Assembly: GCF_028275115.1 (NCBI RefSeq)
Contig: NZ_JAQCNH010000077.1
Location: 1 to 53,174, forward strand
Source: Halorientalis sp.
GTDB taxonomy: Archaea > Halobacteriota > Halobacteria > Halobacteriales > Haloarculaceae
DNA: 53,174 nucleotides
Direction of reading: 5' to 3'
Below, piece after piece: positions 25,065-34,102 of this stretch; within the stretch, counting starts at the first letter, position 1, and each line of letters starts with the position of its first letter. The position numbers and the translations under genes are program-made. Under the pieces are notes generated by a model, which did no database searches, had not been told where the DNA came from, and was given only the letters and a program-made list of their open reading frames with translations.

Positions 25065-25931
25065 ATGAGCGAGGGTGAACAGAAGCTAGGTGACGACCAA
25101 GGGAAGTTCGCACGGGTCGTCAAAGACGGGCGGAAACTCAACGATATCGAGTGGCAGAGCGGTCGCATCATCCTCTCGAACAAGCGGATCGTGCTCGTCA
25201 GCAACGACGGCAAGCGGACCATTCCGCTCTCGAGCGTCGACGGTCTGAAAGGACGGGTCGACGTCAACCAGACCATCGCCCGGGTGTCGGGGTACATCTC
25301 CCTACAGGTCGGTAAGAACGTGACGCTGGTCGCCCCAAACGACACCGAGGTGTTCAAAAACAAGCTCTACGGCGCCCTGCTCAACCAGCAGGTCATCCTC
25401 GCGAAACACCCCGCGGTCGAAGGCGGTGTCGTGCAGGACACACAGTGGAAGAAAGGGCGGCTCAAAATCGGGGACGAGTGTGTCGAACTCGCTATCTCCG
25501 ACGGTCAGTTCGTCGAGATTCCACTCGACGATATCGGCGGCGTCGACGAAGGCAATCGTACGGTCATGGACGACGAACGCCTCGTTTTAGAGGTCGAACA
25601 CACAGAGGACGAGGGGATGAGTGTCCAGACCCACATCTCCGGGACACGGCGGCACACCGTCTTTCTCCGGAGTCTGCTTCGGGAAGGAGAACAGCGTGCG
25701 GAGGTCAACGCCGATCTCAGCGAACGAGAACACGAGGTGTTGATGGCGCTTTACTCGGGCGTCTCGCCGTTCGAGATTCCCAATTTCGTCGGGATGGACG
25801 TCGAAAAAGTCGAGGATGTGTACGACCGGTTGATCGAACTCGAGATTCTGGAGGAAGTCCGGATTCGGAAGGAGGTGCGGCTGAAAGCCCGCGGTCGGCA
25901 CATCGCCAGCGACGTGATGGACGACCGCTAG
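25065..25931 (+). CDS. cheF1: taxis protein CheF1 (DUF439), CheY-to-archaellum adaptor
   Basis: 288 residues. CheF proteins are specific to motile archaea; they bind CheY-P and the archaellum switch proteins, and their loss blocks switching. The N-terminal beta-rich part (GRIILSNKRIVLVSNDGKRT) is typical of the family. The C-terminal third is a winged-helix-like region (LSEREHEVLMALYSGVSPFE). Its ATG follows an AT-rich stretch about 20 bases upstream. The gene is convergent with a second CheF that starts at 26802 and ends 1 base away. Confidence 0.92.
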   Translation: MSEGEQKLGDDQGKFARVVKDGRKLNDIEWQSGRIILSNKRIVLVSNDGKRTIPLSSVDGLKGRVDVNQTIARVSGYISLQVGKNVTLVAPNDTEVFKNKLYGALLNQQVILAKHPAVEGGVVQDTQWKKGRLKIGDECVELAISDGQFVEIPLDDIGGVDEGNRTVMDDERLVLEVEHTEDEGMSVQTHISGTRRHTVFLRSLLREGEQRAEVNADLSEREHEVLMALYSGVSPFEIPNFVGMDVEKVEDVYDRLIELEILEEVRIRKEVRLKARGRHIASDVMDDR

Positions 25932-25932
25932 C

Positions 25933-26802
25933 TCACTGGTTCACGTCTTCGACTTTGTCGCTGACGACGATTCGGCCTTTGGCCGTGAGCTCCGTCTCAG
26001 CCTGTCCGTCGGCGAGCAGCCCCTTTTCACGGAGGCCACCGAGCAGCATCTCGACCTGGCTGGGCTCCACGTCGACGACGTTGGCCAGCGAGACACCGGG
26101 GCCGGTCGAGTAGACCGCGACCAGCAGTTCCGTCTCGTCTCCGGACAGAGAGATATCCTCGAGGTCGGCGACGATGTCGCTGTACTCCAGTCGCAGATAC
26201 CGGCCGAGGATGCCCATTTTCCGTCCGGAGTCGATGGCGGCCAGCGAGGTCATCGCCTGTCCGTCCTGCATGTGTCGCACCGACAGCACCTCCCGCGGTT
26301 TCCCGTCGACCTCGCGTTGACTGCGCTCGAAACTCGTCACCGTCGAGAGGTCCACGGTGACCGGCGAGTCGGGCCGCTTGAACCGGACCATCAGCGGTTT
26401 GAGGACGAGTTTCGCGGGCTGGAAGGCGGCGTTGGTTACCCGGCCACCGAGTCGCGCGGGGTGTTTGACCGTCATGGTCGTACCGTTGAGGAGGGCCTTG
26501 AACAGCACCGTCGAGAACTTCTCGACCTTGTCGTCGCCGGCCTCGATGGCTGCGACGTGACGGTGGTCGCCTTTCCGGAACGCGATGGTCACTGTGGAGT
26601 CGAAGAACTTCCCCAGGTCCTGTGGGACTTGCCCGACAGCCACGTCGAAAATCGAAGACAGCGGAATCGTGGTCTTGCCGGCGTCGGTGGCCAGCACCAG
26701 TCGTTTCTGGCTGAGGAGGATCCGACCCGTCGCCGGTTCCGTGCGCTCGGAGGCGCTGGCGTTGAATTTGGCCACGAAGTCCGCGATCACTGATTCCGAC
26801 AT
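25933..26802 (-). CDS. cheF2: taxis protein CheF2 (DUF439), second CheF
   Basis: 289 residues, a clear paralogue of the neighbouring cheF1: the same GRILLSQKRLVLATDAGKT strand, the KALLNGTTMTVKHPARLGG region and a winged-helix-like C-terminus (LSGDETELLVAVYSTGPGV). H. salinarum also has two CheF proteins side by side. The acidic tail differs between the two, so they may contact different switch subunits. The 3' ends of the two genes nearly touch (25931 and 25933), leaving no room for separate terminators. Confidence 0.9.
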   Translation of the reverse strand: MSESVIADFVAKFNASASERTEPATGRILLSQKRLVLATDAGKTTIPLSSIFDVAVGQVPQDLGKFFDSTVTIAFRKGDHRHVAAIEAGDDKVEKFSTVLFKALLNGTTMTVKHPARLGGRVTNAAFQPAKLVLKPLMVRFKRPDSPVTVDLSTVTSFERSQREVDGKPREVLSVRHMQDGQAMTSLAAIDSGRKMGILGRYLRLEYSDIVADLEDISLSGDETELLVAVYSTGPGVSLANVVDVEPSQVEMLLGGLREKGLLADGQAETELTAKGRIVVSDKVEDVNQ

Positions 26803-26942
26803 ACTGGACAGAGTTACTGGAGATACGCGTGGTCGAATATTGCGGGTTTCGCGCGAGTTTCCCTACGCATACCAGTACCCAAGCGGTCAAAACGTTTGTG
26901 CGCGTGTCGAATCCAGAGCCGTCGGGTAAGCCGTGTCCGCGG

Positions 26943-27377
26943 TCAGTCCTCGCCGAGGCCGTCGGCGATGGACGAGAGGCTGTCGCTTGGTCGTTCGGTG
27001 GCCTCGTAAACGGTTCGCTCACCGGGCGCACGCAGACCGTACTTGAACCCCTCGGTGACCACGTCCAGCAGGACCGAACCGCCGACGGTCACGTCGGCGT
27101 CGTCAACCCACGTTTCGAGACGGTTCTCGCCATCGCCCGGGTCGCGGGCCAGCGTCGGCGTGTCGTAGGCCCCGGTAATCTCGGGAGCGCCCTGCAGGTT
27201 CGTCTCGACTCGAGCGTGACAGGTCCGGCCGTCGACGACGACGCGGACCACTTCGTCGGTCGGGACCGCCGCCTCGTCCGGGACGAGGACTTTCGAGCGG
27301 TCGGTCCGGCCGACGCGTTCGAGGCTGGTCCGGTGGGTCGCGACGGCGTCGTGGTCGCTCGGGAGGCGGTCGGACAC
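26943..27377 (-). CDS. haloarchaeal conserved protein, DUF7112-like
   Basis: 144 residues, mostly beta strands, acidic, no membrane segment and no catalytic motif seen. Recognised from memory as a haloarchaeal-only family (DUF7112). It starts 1 base after the S6e gene ends, so it belongs to the rps6e transcript and may have a translation-linked role. Function unknown. Confidence 0.65.
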   Translation of the reverse strand: MSDRLPSDHDAVATHRTSLERVGRTDRSKVLVPDEAAVPTDEVVRVVVDGRTCHARVETNLQGAPEITGAYDTPTLARDPGDGENRLETWVDDADVTVGGSVLLDVVTEGFKYGLRAPGERTVYEATERPSDSLSSIADGLGED

Positions 27378-27378
27378 G

Positions 27379-27774
27379 CTACTCGTCGTCCTCGCCCTCG
27401 TCCAGCAGATCGGCCACGTCGGTAGAGCCCCGCTCGGAAATCTTGGCGTTGATCTGTCGGACGTCGTCGCTAATCTCGCGACCGCGGACGGTCACGCGTT
27501 TACGTTCGCCGTCACGGCTCGGCTCGAAGCCGGTGCCCCCGTCCGAGAGCAGGGACGTGAGGTCCGGTCCGCGCACGTCGGTGCGCATCGGTCTGCCTGC
27601 GTTGTCCGAACCGCCCGTGAGTTCGAGCGTGTAACCGTCGAGACCGACGGCACCGCCATCGACCGTCTCGCCGAGGTCACGGCCGGTAAAGCGGTTCGCG
27701 TCCTGTCCGTCCACGTCGATCTGGTAGGTGTCGCCGCTCTCGGGGTCCGCGACGACGACAGTGAAATCTGCCAT
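27379..27774 (-). CDS. rps6e: 30S ribosomal protein S6e
   Basis: 131 residues from the ATG at 27774; a longer frame to 27831 was rejected because a leaderless promoter (CTTTTTATT, 27801-27808 on the plus-strand numbering) lies 27-33 bases ahead of 27774. The protein carries the archaeal/eukaryal S6e signature: [15 protein letters not shown], then [17 protein letters not shown] and [13 protein letters not shown], ending with the acidic tail. It is a structural part of the small subunit. It forms an operon with the DUF7112-like gene. Confidence 0.96.
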   Translation of the reverse strand: MADFTVVVADPESGDTYQIDVDGQDANRFTGRDLGETVDGGAVGLDGYTLELTGGSDNAGRPMRTDVRGPDLTSLLSDGGTGFEPSRDGERKRVTVRGREISDDVRQINAKISERGSTDVADLLDEGEDDE

Positions 27775-27800
27775 TGGTGCCCGGACCGAAGCCGCGCCGA

Positions 27801-27808
27801 ATAAAAAG
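27801..27808 (-). promoter_or_regulatory. rps6e: rps6e TATA box
   Basis: Reverse complement CTTTTTAT lies 27-34 bases ahead of the S6e ATG, which marks a leaderless promoter and supports the shorter start. The same 185-base gap also carries an AGTTTATTAC (27862-27871) that could serve the divergent hydrolase gene with an untranslated leader. Confidence 0.6.
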
Positions 27809-27959
27809 CCCGTCGGAACGCACCCGGCCACGTCTCGTCCGCTCTGTCCGACAGGTCGTCTCTAGTTTATTACACCCGATGTGTTTCCGCGGTCTCTGCC
27901 GAACAGTGGAAACAGTTTTCAAGGTTTCTTTCCTGCTACGTCCCACGGTGAAAGTATAG

Positions 27960-29738
27960 ATGGGGAGTCGGGTCGGAGTCCTCGTGCTGTCACTGGTACT
28001 GGTGCTCGGTGGCGGAGCGCTTGGCTACTGGGGCCACACCGCAGGGGATTCCGTGACGGTGCAGGACGTACGGTTCGAGGGGACCAACGGAACGACGATG
28101 TCGGGGCATCTGTACGTTCCCGAGGGCGTCAGTGCCGAGAGCCCCGCACCGGGCGTGCTGGCCGTCCACGGGTACGTCAACACGAAGCAGGTACAGTCGC
28201 CGTTCGCGACCGAGTACGCCAGGCGCGGCTACGTCGTGCTCGCGCTTGACCAGACAGGCCACGGTGGCTCGGAGCCGCCGGCGTTCGCCAACGCCTTCGG
28301 CGGTCCCGACGGCCTGGCGTACCTCCAGTCGCGCTCGATGGTCGAAAACGACTCGGTCGCGCTGAGCGGCCACTCAATGGGGGGGTGGGCGATCACCGCC
28401 GCCGCGGCCGTTCATCCGCAGAAGTACAACGCGGCGGTGTACCAAGGGTCTGGACCGGGGCCCATTCCGGGCTTTCCCATCCCGAACGCGACGGCGCCAA
28501 ACGGGAGTGCGACCTTCCCGCGGAACGTCGGCGTCGTCTTCGCCGAGTACGACGAGTTCCACTGGCTGATGTGGGGTGCGGCCGCGTCCGACAGTGCGAC
28601 AGTTCTGAACGCCGACAAGACCAGAGCCGTCTTCGGCATCGATGACACGGTCGAGGAGGGCCGCGTCTACGGGAGCGTGGGTGCGGGGTCGGCCCGAAGG
28701 TTGACCACGCCGGCGACGAGCCACCCCGGCACCCATCTCTCGACGGCAGCGGTCGCCGACTCCGTCGAGTGGCTCCAGCGAACCGTCCCGACCGAGACCG
28801 ACCTGTCCCCGACGAACCAGGTGTGGTACTGGAAGGAACTCGGGACACTGCTCGCCCTGTTCGGGGCCGTCCTCTTCGTGTTCCCGGCTGGAAGCCTCCT
28901 CCTCGACCGTGACCCGTTTTCGGCGGCAGTGGCCACCGTGCCCGAGGCAGTCACAGAGCGTAGCGGCTGGTGGTACGCGAACGCCGCCGTCGCCGCGCTC
29001 CTCCCGGCGCTCACCTACTACCCCGCGATGATTCTGGGCGATCAGGTCCTGTCGGCGAACGCTCTCTTCCCACAGACGCTCACCAACGGCGTGGCAATCT
29101 GGGCGCTCGTGAACACGCTGCTGGTAGTTGCCTTCGTGGGTATTTGGCACGTTCGGCGTGATGGCAACGGCGACGCGGTGGCTCGGTACGGGCTAGGAAC
29201 CGGTGATAACGGTGGGGGGGTCGCCCGTGCGCTGGGCGTCGCGGTGGTCGTCGTCGGGGCGGTGTACCTGTCGCTTCTGGCCGTGGACACGCTGTTCAAC
29301 GTCGACTACCGGTTCTGGTTCGTCGCGCTGAAACTCCTCCAGCCGTGGCACCTCGGCGCCTTCCTGCTCTATCTGCCGGTGTTCGGCGGCTTCTTCGTGG
29401 CGCTTGGCGTCCTCCTGCACGGTCGTCTTCGGACGCCGGAGGCCAGTACGTCGCTCCGGCGGGCCATGGCGACCAATGCGGCGGTCGTCGTCGGCGGATT
29501 CGTTCTGCTCGTGGGCGTCCAGTACGTGCCGCTCGTGCTGGGTCACGCGCTCGCAGCCCCGGCGCTGGCGCTGTACGCCATCGTGTCGCTGTCCTTCCTG
29601 CCGGTGTTGACCCTGGCAGCGCTCCTCTCGACGTACTTCTACCACCGGACCGGGCGGGTCTGGACAGGTGCGTTCCTCAACGCCGTGTTGGTCACGTGGT
29701 TTCTCGTGGCGGGTACGGCGACGCAGGCGCCGGTCTGA
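27960..29738 (+). CDS. alpha/beta hydrolase fused to polytopic membrane domain
   Basis: 592 residues. One N-terminal membrane helix (about 5-25) is followed by an alpha/beta-hydrolase domain outside the membrane: an HGYVNTKQ oxyanion segment (70-77), ALDQTGHGGS (95-104), the nucleophile elbow GHSMGG with S139, and a late TSHPGTHLS with the probable catalytic His. The C-terminal half has about seven to eight membrane helices (from about 285 to 585). Probably a membrane-anchored esterase or lipase-like enzyme of unknown substrate. It starts after an untranslated stretch and has no operon partner. Confidence 0.8.
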   Translation: MGSRVGVLVLSLVLVLGGGALGYWGHTAGDSVTVQDVRFEGTNGTTMSGHLYVPEGVSAESPAPGVLAVHGYVNTKQVQSPFATEYARRGYVVLALDQTGHGGSEPPAFANAFGGPDGLAYLQSRSMVENDSVALSGHSMGGWAITAAAAVHPQKYNAAVYQGSGPGPIPGFPIPNATAPNGSATFPRNVGVVFAEYDEFHWLMWGAAASDSATVLNADKTRAVFGIDDTVEEGRVYGSVGAGSARRLTTPATSHPGTHLSTAAVADSVEWLQRTVPTETDLSPTNQVWYWKELGTLLALFGAVLFVFPAGSLLLDRDPFSAAVATVPEAVTERSGWWYANAAVAALLPALTYYPAMILGDQVLSANALFPQTLTNGVAIWALVNTLLVVAFVGIWHVRRDGNGDAVARYGLGTGDNGGGVARALGVAVVVVGAVYLSLLAVDTLFNVDYRFWFVALKLLQPWHLGAFLLYLPVFGGFFVALGVLLHGRLRTPEASTSLRRAMATNAAVVVGGFVLLVGVQYVPLVLGHALAAPALALYAIVSLSFLPVLTLAALLSTYFYHRTGRVWTGAFLNAVLVTWFLVAGTATQAPV

Positions 29739-29787
29739 CCTGGGATAGCTTCGAGAGCGTCAAGTGTGTCCGGTTCGGACTTTACCT

Positions 29788-30069
29788 GTGGATAGAGATT
29801 CGCTGGAACGTGAACTGGGTGCGGTCTTCGGGGACCCCGAGCAGTCGCGCCGCGTCGTGGCGCGGCAGGCTCGTGACCTCGCCGACGCCGGGAAGATTGA
29901 GGCCGAACTGGGCTTCGAGTTGACGGTCGACGCTGTGGTGGACAACCTCGAGGACGCGCCTGACGACTACGGCTTGGCCGAACGGTGGAACTGGTGGCTC
30001 GACTCGCTCGAACTCTCACACGGCGGCTACAACCGGTTCCGCGTCCGTCCAGACGCCGTAGAGGAGTAG
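29788..30069 (+). CDS. small conserved haloarchaeal protein of unknown function
   Basis: About 93 residues from a GTG at 29788; another in-frame GTG at 29764 would add eight residues (CPVRTLP). The protein is helical and acidic, with a RRVVARQARDLADAG basic helix and a final ERWNWWLDSLEL Trp-rich segment. No family recognised with certainty. It follows the hydrolase gene by 49 bases on the same strand and is followed by two repeat copies. Confidence 0.6.
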   Translation: MDRDSLERELGAVFGDPEQSRRVVARQARDLADAGKIEAELGFELTVDAVVDNLEDAPDDYGLAERWNWWLDSLELSHGGYNRFRVRPDAVEE

Positions 30070-30169
30070 GGGACTCGAGCGGGCGAAGAGTCCCCGAACG
30101 TGCGAGCGGTGACGACAGAACCGCGAGCAGGGACTCGAGCGGGCGAAGAGTCCCCGAACGTGCGAGCGG
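30070..30169. repeat. two 40-bp direct repeats 60 bp apart
   Basis: GGGACTCGAGCGGGCGAAGA... occurs at 30070-30109 and again at 30130-30169, identical over 40 bases. Each copy contains an inverted repeat GGACTC ... GAGTCC that can form a stem. They lie in the non-coding 198-base gap between the small gene ending at 30069 and the ABC1-kinase gene. Probably a local duplication with RNA or DNA structure; no coding frame of note. Confidence 0.7.
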
Positions 30170-30267
30170 AAAGCGCCCGTGAGCAGAGCGACGGGACCGA
30201 AGGAACTCCGGTGAGCGAGCGCGGCCGACCATCACGGCCTTGAGTGGGGGCATCTTAGGGGAACATC

Positions 30268-32124
30268 ATGGCCGGGTCGGACGCAGGCGAGGCCCCGAAC
30301 GCGTCGCAGCGAACTCGATCAGCGACGGGTCCCGACGGTGTCGCGATTGAGGACGACGGGTCGGCTGCTCACGAACCCGACTCGGACGCTGTGGCGACGA
30401 CCGACGGCAGGTGGCTCCGACTCCGGGTCGCCTGGCGCCTCGTCGTCGTCGTCCGCCAGTTCCTCCCGCTCGCTCTCGCCTACGCCAGGGACCGGCGGCG
30501 CTTCCTCCTGTTCGGACGCGGACGGCAGGTCGATCAAGAAACGCAGGTCGCCCGTGCGGAGTCGCTACTGGACACACTGGTGACACTCGGTCCGACCTTC
30601 ATCAAGGTCGGCCAGATACTCTCGACCCGGCCCGACGTCCTCCCCGGGCCGTACATCGGCGTTCTGCAGCGACTTCAGGACCGCGTCCCACCGGCCGAGT
30701 GGGACGATATCGAGCCCGTCGTCGCGACCGAACTCGGCCCGGTCGCCGAGGCCTTCGACAGCTTCGACACCGAACCGATCAGCGGCGCGAGCCTCGGCCA
30801 GGTGTACACCGCCCGGTTGGCGGGCCAGCGCGTCGCCGTGAAGGTCCTGCGGCCGAACATCCGCCGGCGCGTCGCGGCCGACCTTCGGGTGATCGAGACG
30901 CTCACACCGCTGCTCGTCCGGGGCGCCGAACCGGGACAGGCGTTCACCCTCGAGAACCTCGCCGACGAGTTCTCCGCGACGATTCGCGAGGAGATGGACT
31001 ACGTTCACGAGGCCCGGATGCTCCGGACGATACGGGGGAACTTCGCCGACGACGACCGCATTCGGGTGCCCGAACCCATCGACTCACACTCCGGGCCGCG
31101 CGTGCTGACCATGGAGTACGTCGAGGGAACGAAGATTACGGACGTGGAGCGACTGGACGCGATGGGGGTCGACCGGGAAAGACTGGTCGAGCGACTGTTT
31201 CAGGCCTACATCGAGATGGTGCTGGAGCAGGGGGTGTTCCACGCCGACCCCCACCCCGGGAATCTCGCGGTCCGGTCCGACGGGACCATCGTCTTCTACG
31301 ACTTCGGCATCACCGGCACGGTCGGCGAGCAGCTACAAGAACAGATCTTCGAGTTCTACGTCTCCATCGCGCGCGACGACGTGGACGGAGTCATCGACGC
31401 CTTTGTCGCCATGGGCGCGCTCGACCCGACCGCGGATCGCCGGCTGTTGCGGGAGATGTTCGAGCTCGTCATCGAGAGCTTCCGAGGCCAGGACGTAGAC
31501 CAGTACCGCGTCCAGCAGCTCGTCGCGGAGTTCCAGGCCGAGCTGTACGAGTTCCCACTCAGACTGCCCCAGGAACTGGCGCTGATCGTCCGGGTCACTA
31601 CCGTGCTGGAGGGGGTCTGCCGGACGCTCGACTCCGAGTTCGACCTGATCGAACTCGTCACCGAGTACGTCCGCGGCGAGGGGTACGCGAGTCGGGGCGT
31701 CCAGGAACTGCTCGACCGCGCGGGCGAGGAGTTGCAGTCCACCGCCGGAGCGTTGCTGGTGACCGGCCCGAAACTGGAGCGGACGCTCGACCGCGCGACC
31801 CGGGACGACCTCACCGTCCGAACGGCGCTGGGTGACGAGAACGGTCTGTTCGACCGACTCGCGAAGCAGGCCGTCCTCGGACTCGGGTTCGTCGGCTCGG
31901 TGTTCGCCAGCCTGATTCTGCTCGTCGCCGGCGACCGGACGGCCGCCACCGTCGCCGCACTGGGCGCGCCACTCGCACTCGCGTTCCTCTATCGCTCGCT
32001 CCGGCGTCGGTCGGGGATCAGCGCCGAACCACAGTTCACCCGCCAGAGTCTCCGGGAACGCGAAGAGCGAGCGGACGAGGGGTACGCCACCGCCCACGGC
32101 GAGGCCGGGGAGCGTCGGGACTAA
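30268..32124 (+). CDS. ABC1/UbiB (AarF) family kinase-like protein
   Basis: 618 residues. The family's signature motifs are visible: the KxGQ motif (FIKVGQILSTRPDVLP), the Ala/Gly-rich loop (SGASLGQVYTARL), the lysine in VAVKVLRPN, the catalytic HADPHPGNL and the DFG (YDFGITG). Two C-terminal hydrophobic helices suggest membrane association. Such proteins support isoprenoid quinone (menaquinone in haloarchaea) metabolism, probably as ATPase or lipid-extraction factors. The N-terminal 60 residues are a variable acidic region. The start at 30268 leaves 143 bases to the repeat copies; the plausible upstream signal is weak. Confidence 0.92.
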   Translation: MAGSDAGEAPNASQRTRSATGPDGVAIEDDGSAAHEPDSDAVATTDGRWLRLRVAWRLVVVVRQFLPLALAYARDRRRFLLFGRGRQVDQETQVARAESLLDTLVTLGPTFIKVGQILSTRPDVLPGPYIGVLQRLQDRVPPAEWDDIEPVVATELGPVAEAFDSFDTEPISGASLGQVYTARLAGQRVAVKVLRPNIRRRVAADLRVIETLTPLLVRGAEPGQAFTLENLADEFSATIREEMDYVHEARMLRTIRGNFADDDRIRVPEPIDSHSGPRVLTMEYVEGTKITDVERLDAMGVDRERLVERLFQAYIEMVLEQGVFHADPHPGNLAVRSDGTIVFYDFGITGTVGEQLQEQIFEFYVSIARDDVDGVIDAFVAMGALDPTADRRLLREMFELVIESFRGQDVDQYRVQQLVAEFQAELYEFPLRLPQELALIVRVTTVLEGVCRTLDSEFDLIELVTEYVRGEGYASRGVQELLDRAGEELQSTAGALLVTGPKLERTLDRATRDDLTVRTALGDENGLFDRLAKQAVLGLGFVGSVFASLILLVAGDRTAATVAALGAPLALAFLYRSLRRRSGISAEPQFTRQSLREREERADEGYATAHGEAGERRD

Positions 32125-32207
32125 CGCGATCCGACCGGTGTGGACCGCGCCGACAGTCCAGGCGTGAATCAATGGGGTCAAACACCGTGGTCGATTAGTT
32201 GTCAGCA

Positions 32208-33500
32208 ATGAATCTGCGGTTCCTCGGTGGTGCAGGCGAGGTCGGTCGGAGTGCGATTCTCGTCAACGACAGTCTCCTGCTCGATTTCGGCATGAAGACG
32301 GCCAACCCGCCTCAGTTTCCCGTCGACTCGGCCGACCCTGACGCGGTGGTGGTCAGCCACGGCCACCTCGACCACGTCGGGGCGGTCCCGTCGCTGCTGT
32401 CGGGGAACCGCCGGCCCCCGATTCACTGGACGCCCCCGACCCGGGAACTGACGCTGACACTCGCACGAGATACGCTCAAACTGCACGGCGGGACCTACGA
32501 CTGTCCGTTCACCGAAGAGGAGGTCCGCCGGGTCACACAGGTCTCCGAGACCCACGGCTATCGTCGACCCTTCGAGGCGGCTGGACACGAGGTGACGTTC
32601 TACAACGCCGGCCACATCCCCGGCAGTGCGCACGTCCTCGTCGACGACGGCGAGACGCGCCTGCTCTACACTGCCGACTTTCACACCGACGGCCACCGCG
32701 GGAGTAACGCTCCGGCGAGTCGCACGAACCGGGTCGACGAACCGCTTCGTGGACAGCGGCTCGTCGCAGGGACGACCGCCCGCCCGGAGGCCGACGTGGT
32801 CCTCACCGAGAGCACGTACAGCGATGTCGATCACAGCGAGCGGGCGTCGATCGAAGACCAGTTCGCCGAGAGCGTCAAATCCACTATCTGGGAGGGCGGC
32901 ACGGCAGTTATCCCCGCGTTCGCCATCGGACGCACCCAGGAGATGCTGCTGATCTGTGAGGCCCACGACATCCCCTGTTACGTCGACGGGATGGGGACGG
33001 AGGTTACGAAGATGCTGCTGCGACATCCGGAGTTCGTCCGGGACGCCGACGCGTTGCGGCGGGCGAAGTCCCACGCTCGCTTCGTCACCGGCCGCGACGG
33101 GCAACGCAAACGCATCGCGGACCAGAACACGGCGATTGTCACGACCAGCGGGATGCTCTCCGGAGGGCCGGCCATGACCTACATTCCCGAAATCCGGGAC
33201 CGGCCGGTGAACAAGATCGCGATGACGGGCTACCAGGTCGAGGGAACGCCGGGCCGCGAGTTGCTCGAGACAGGGAGCGCGGAGATCGACGGCCGTGTCA
33301 TGCCCGTCGCCGCACGGGTCGAACAGTACGACTTCTCCGCACACGCCGACCGCGACGGGTTGCTGGCGTTTCTAGACGAGTATCGGGACACGGAGATTCT
33401 CGTCAACCACGGCGACCGCTGTGGGGCCTTCGCCGACGAACTCGGTGATGCAGGGTATCGAGCGACGGCACCCGGCATCGGGGAAACCGTCTCTATTTAG
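32208..33500 (+). CDS. beta-CASP metallo-beta-lactamase nuclease
   Basis: 430 residues from the ATG at 32208; an upstream TTG would add three. It has the metallo-beta-lactamase metal motifs (SHGHLDHVGA; YTADFHTDG) and the beta-CASP motifs (ESTYSD, PAFAIGRTQE, SGMLSGGPAM, FSAHADRDG, NHGDRC). These proteins act as RNA endo- or exonucleases (CPSF73-like/aCPSF2 group). No KH domain is present, which places it with the short aCPSF-type proteins. Cytosolic RNA processing or decay is the expected role. The gene ends 4 bases inside the second IS605 remnant's start, so the two ends may overlap. Confidence 0.9.
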   Translation: MNLRFLGGAGEVGRSAILVNDSLLLDFGMKTANPPQFPVDSADPDAVVVSHGHLDHVGAVPSLLSGNRRPPIHWTPPTRELTLTLARDTLKLHGGTYDCPFTEEEVRRVTQVSETHGYRRPFEAAGHEVTFYNAGHIPGSAHVLVDDGETRLLYTADFHTDGHRGSNAPASRTNRVDEPLRGQRLVAGTTARPEADVVLTESTYSDVDHSERASIEDQFAESVKSTIWEGGTAVIPAFAIGRTQEMLLICEAHDIPCYVDGMGTEVTKMLLRHPEFVRDADALRRAKSHARFVTGRDGQRKRIADQNTAIVTTSGMLSGGPAMTYIPEIRDRPVNKIAMTGYQVEGTPGRELLETGSAEIDGRVMPVAARVEQYDFSAHADRDGLLAFLDEYRDTEILVNHGDRCGAFADELGDAGYRATAPGIGETVSI

Positions 33501-33876
33501 CTGATTACAGGCGCTAAGCCCCCATCCACAGGGAACGAGCGGAGCGAGTGAGTATGGCGGGGAGACAGCGCTGTCGTTGTTTTACTTTCACTGCAGGGTA
33601 TGACTTTCATATCCCTACGGTCAGTATTAATAGTTTGACACTCGCCACGTCTCCGATGGTGTTCAAGCGCGAGAAGAAGCGCGCACCGTCGGTTGTGGCC
33701 GAGTGTCCATTCGGTAGGAGTGGGACACTCCGAACCACCTGTAAAGAGGAGTCGCCTGCGGAGTCTGGAATCACTATGCCCACGTCGGCGATAAGTTCCG
33801 ACACAGAAACAGGAAGCCCTGCCCTCGACAAGCGAGGGGCGGGCAGCCCCGAGCGCGGTAGGACAGGGGAGTTCAC
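33497..33876 (+). mobile_element. second non-autonomous IS605-type element
   Basis: A 380-bp relative of the element at 3632-4150. The left end TTAGCTGATTACAGGCGC matches TTAGCTGAATGCAGGCGC. A shared segment CGCGAGAAGAAGCGCGCAC (33668-33686) is placed about 209 bases from the right end, against 190 in the first copy. The right end GAGTTCAC follows a G/C-rich hairpin. A tnpB tail is only suggested (ETGSPAL in one frame). No intact gene is visible. The remaining 226 bases up to the S15 gene hold nothing supported beyond an AT-rich promoter region near 34030-34085. Confidence 0.6.
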
Positions 33877-34102
33877 AACTGCGGTTGGTCAACCCGGAGC
33901 CAGCGGGTCCGGTTTCGGAAACGAGTATGGACGGTCGAACGCCCTGCCGCCGGAGCGTACAGTGTTCGCCCGAGCGACGAGGACAGGTTACAGTGTTGAT
34001 TGTTTTCCGGTAGAACGCTTACCCCGACGGTTCCGTTTTATACATAGGTATTTACATATCTCCCAAAATTTGAAATAGGTTTTGTGTGTTTGAGCTGATG
34101 GT

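Noticed and set aside
27775..27831. N-terminal extension of S6e
   Set aside because: The TATA box lies inside the extension, and S6e proteins begin at MADF.
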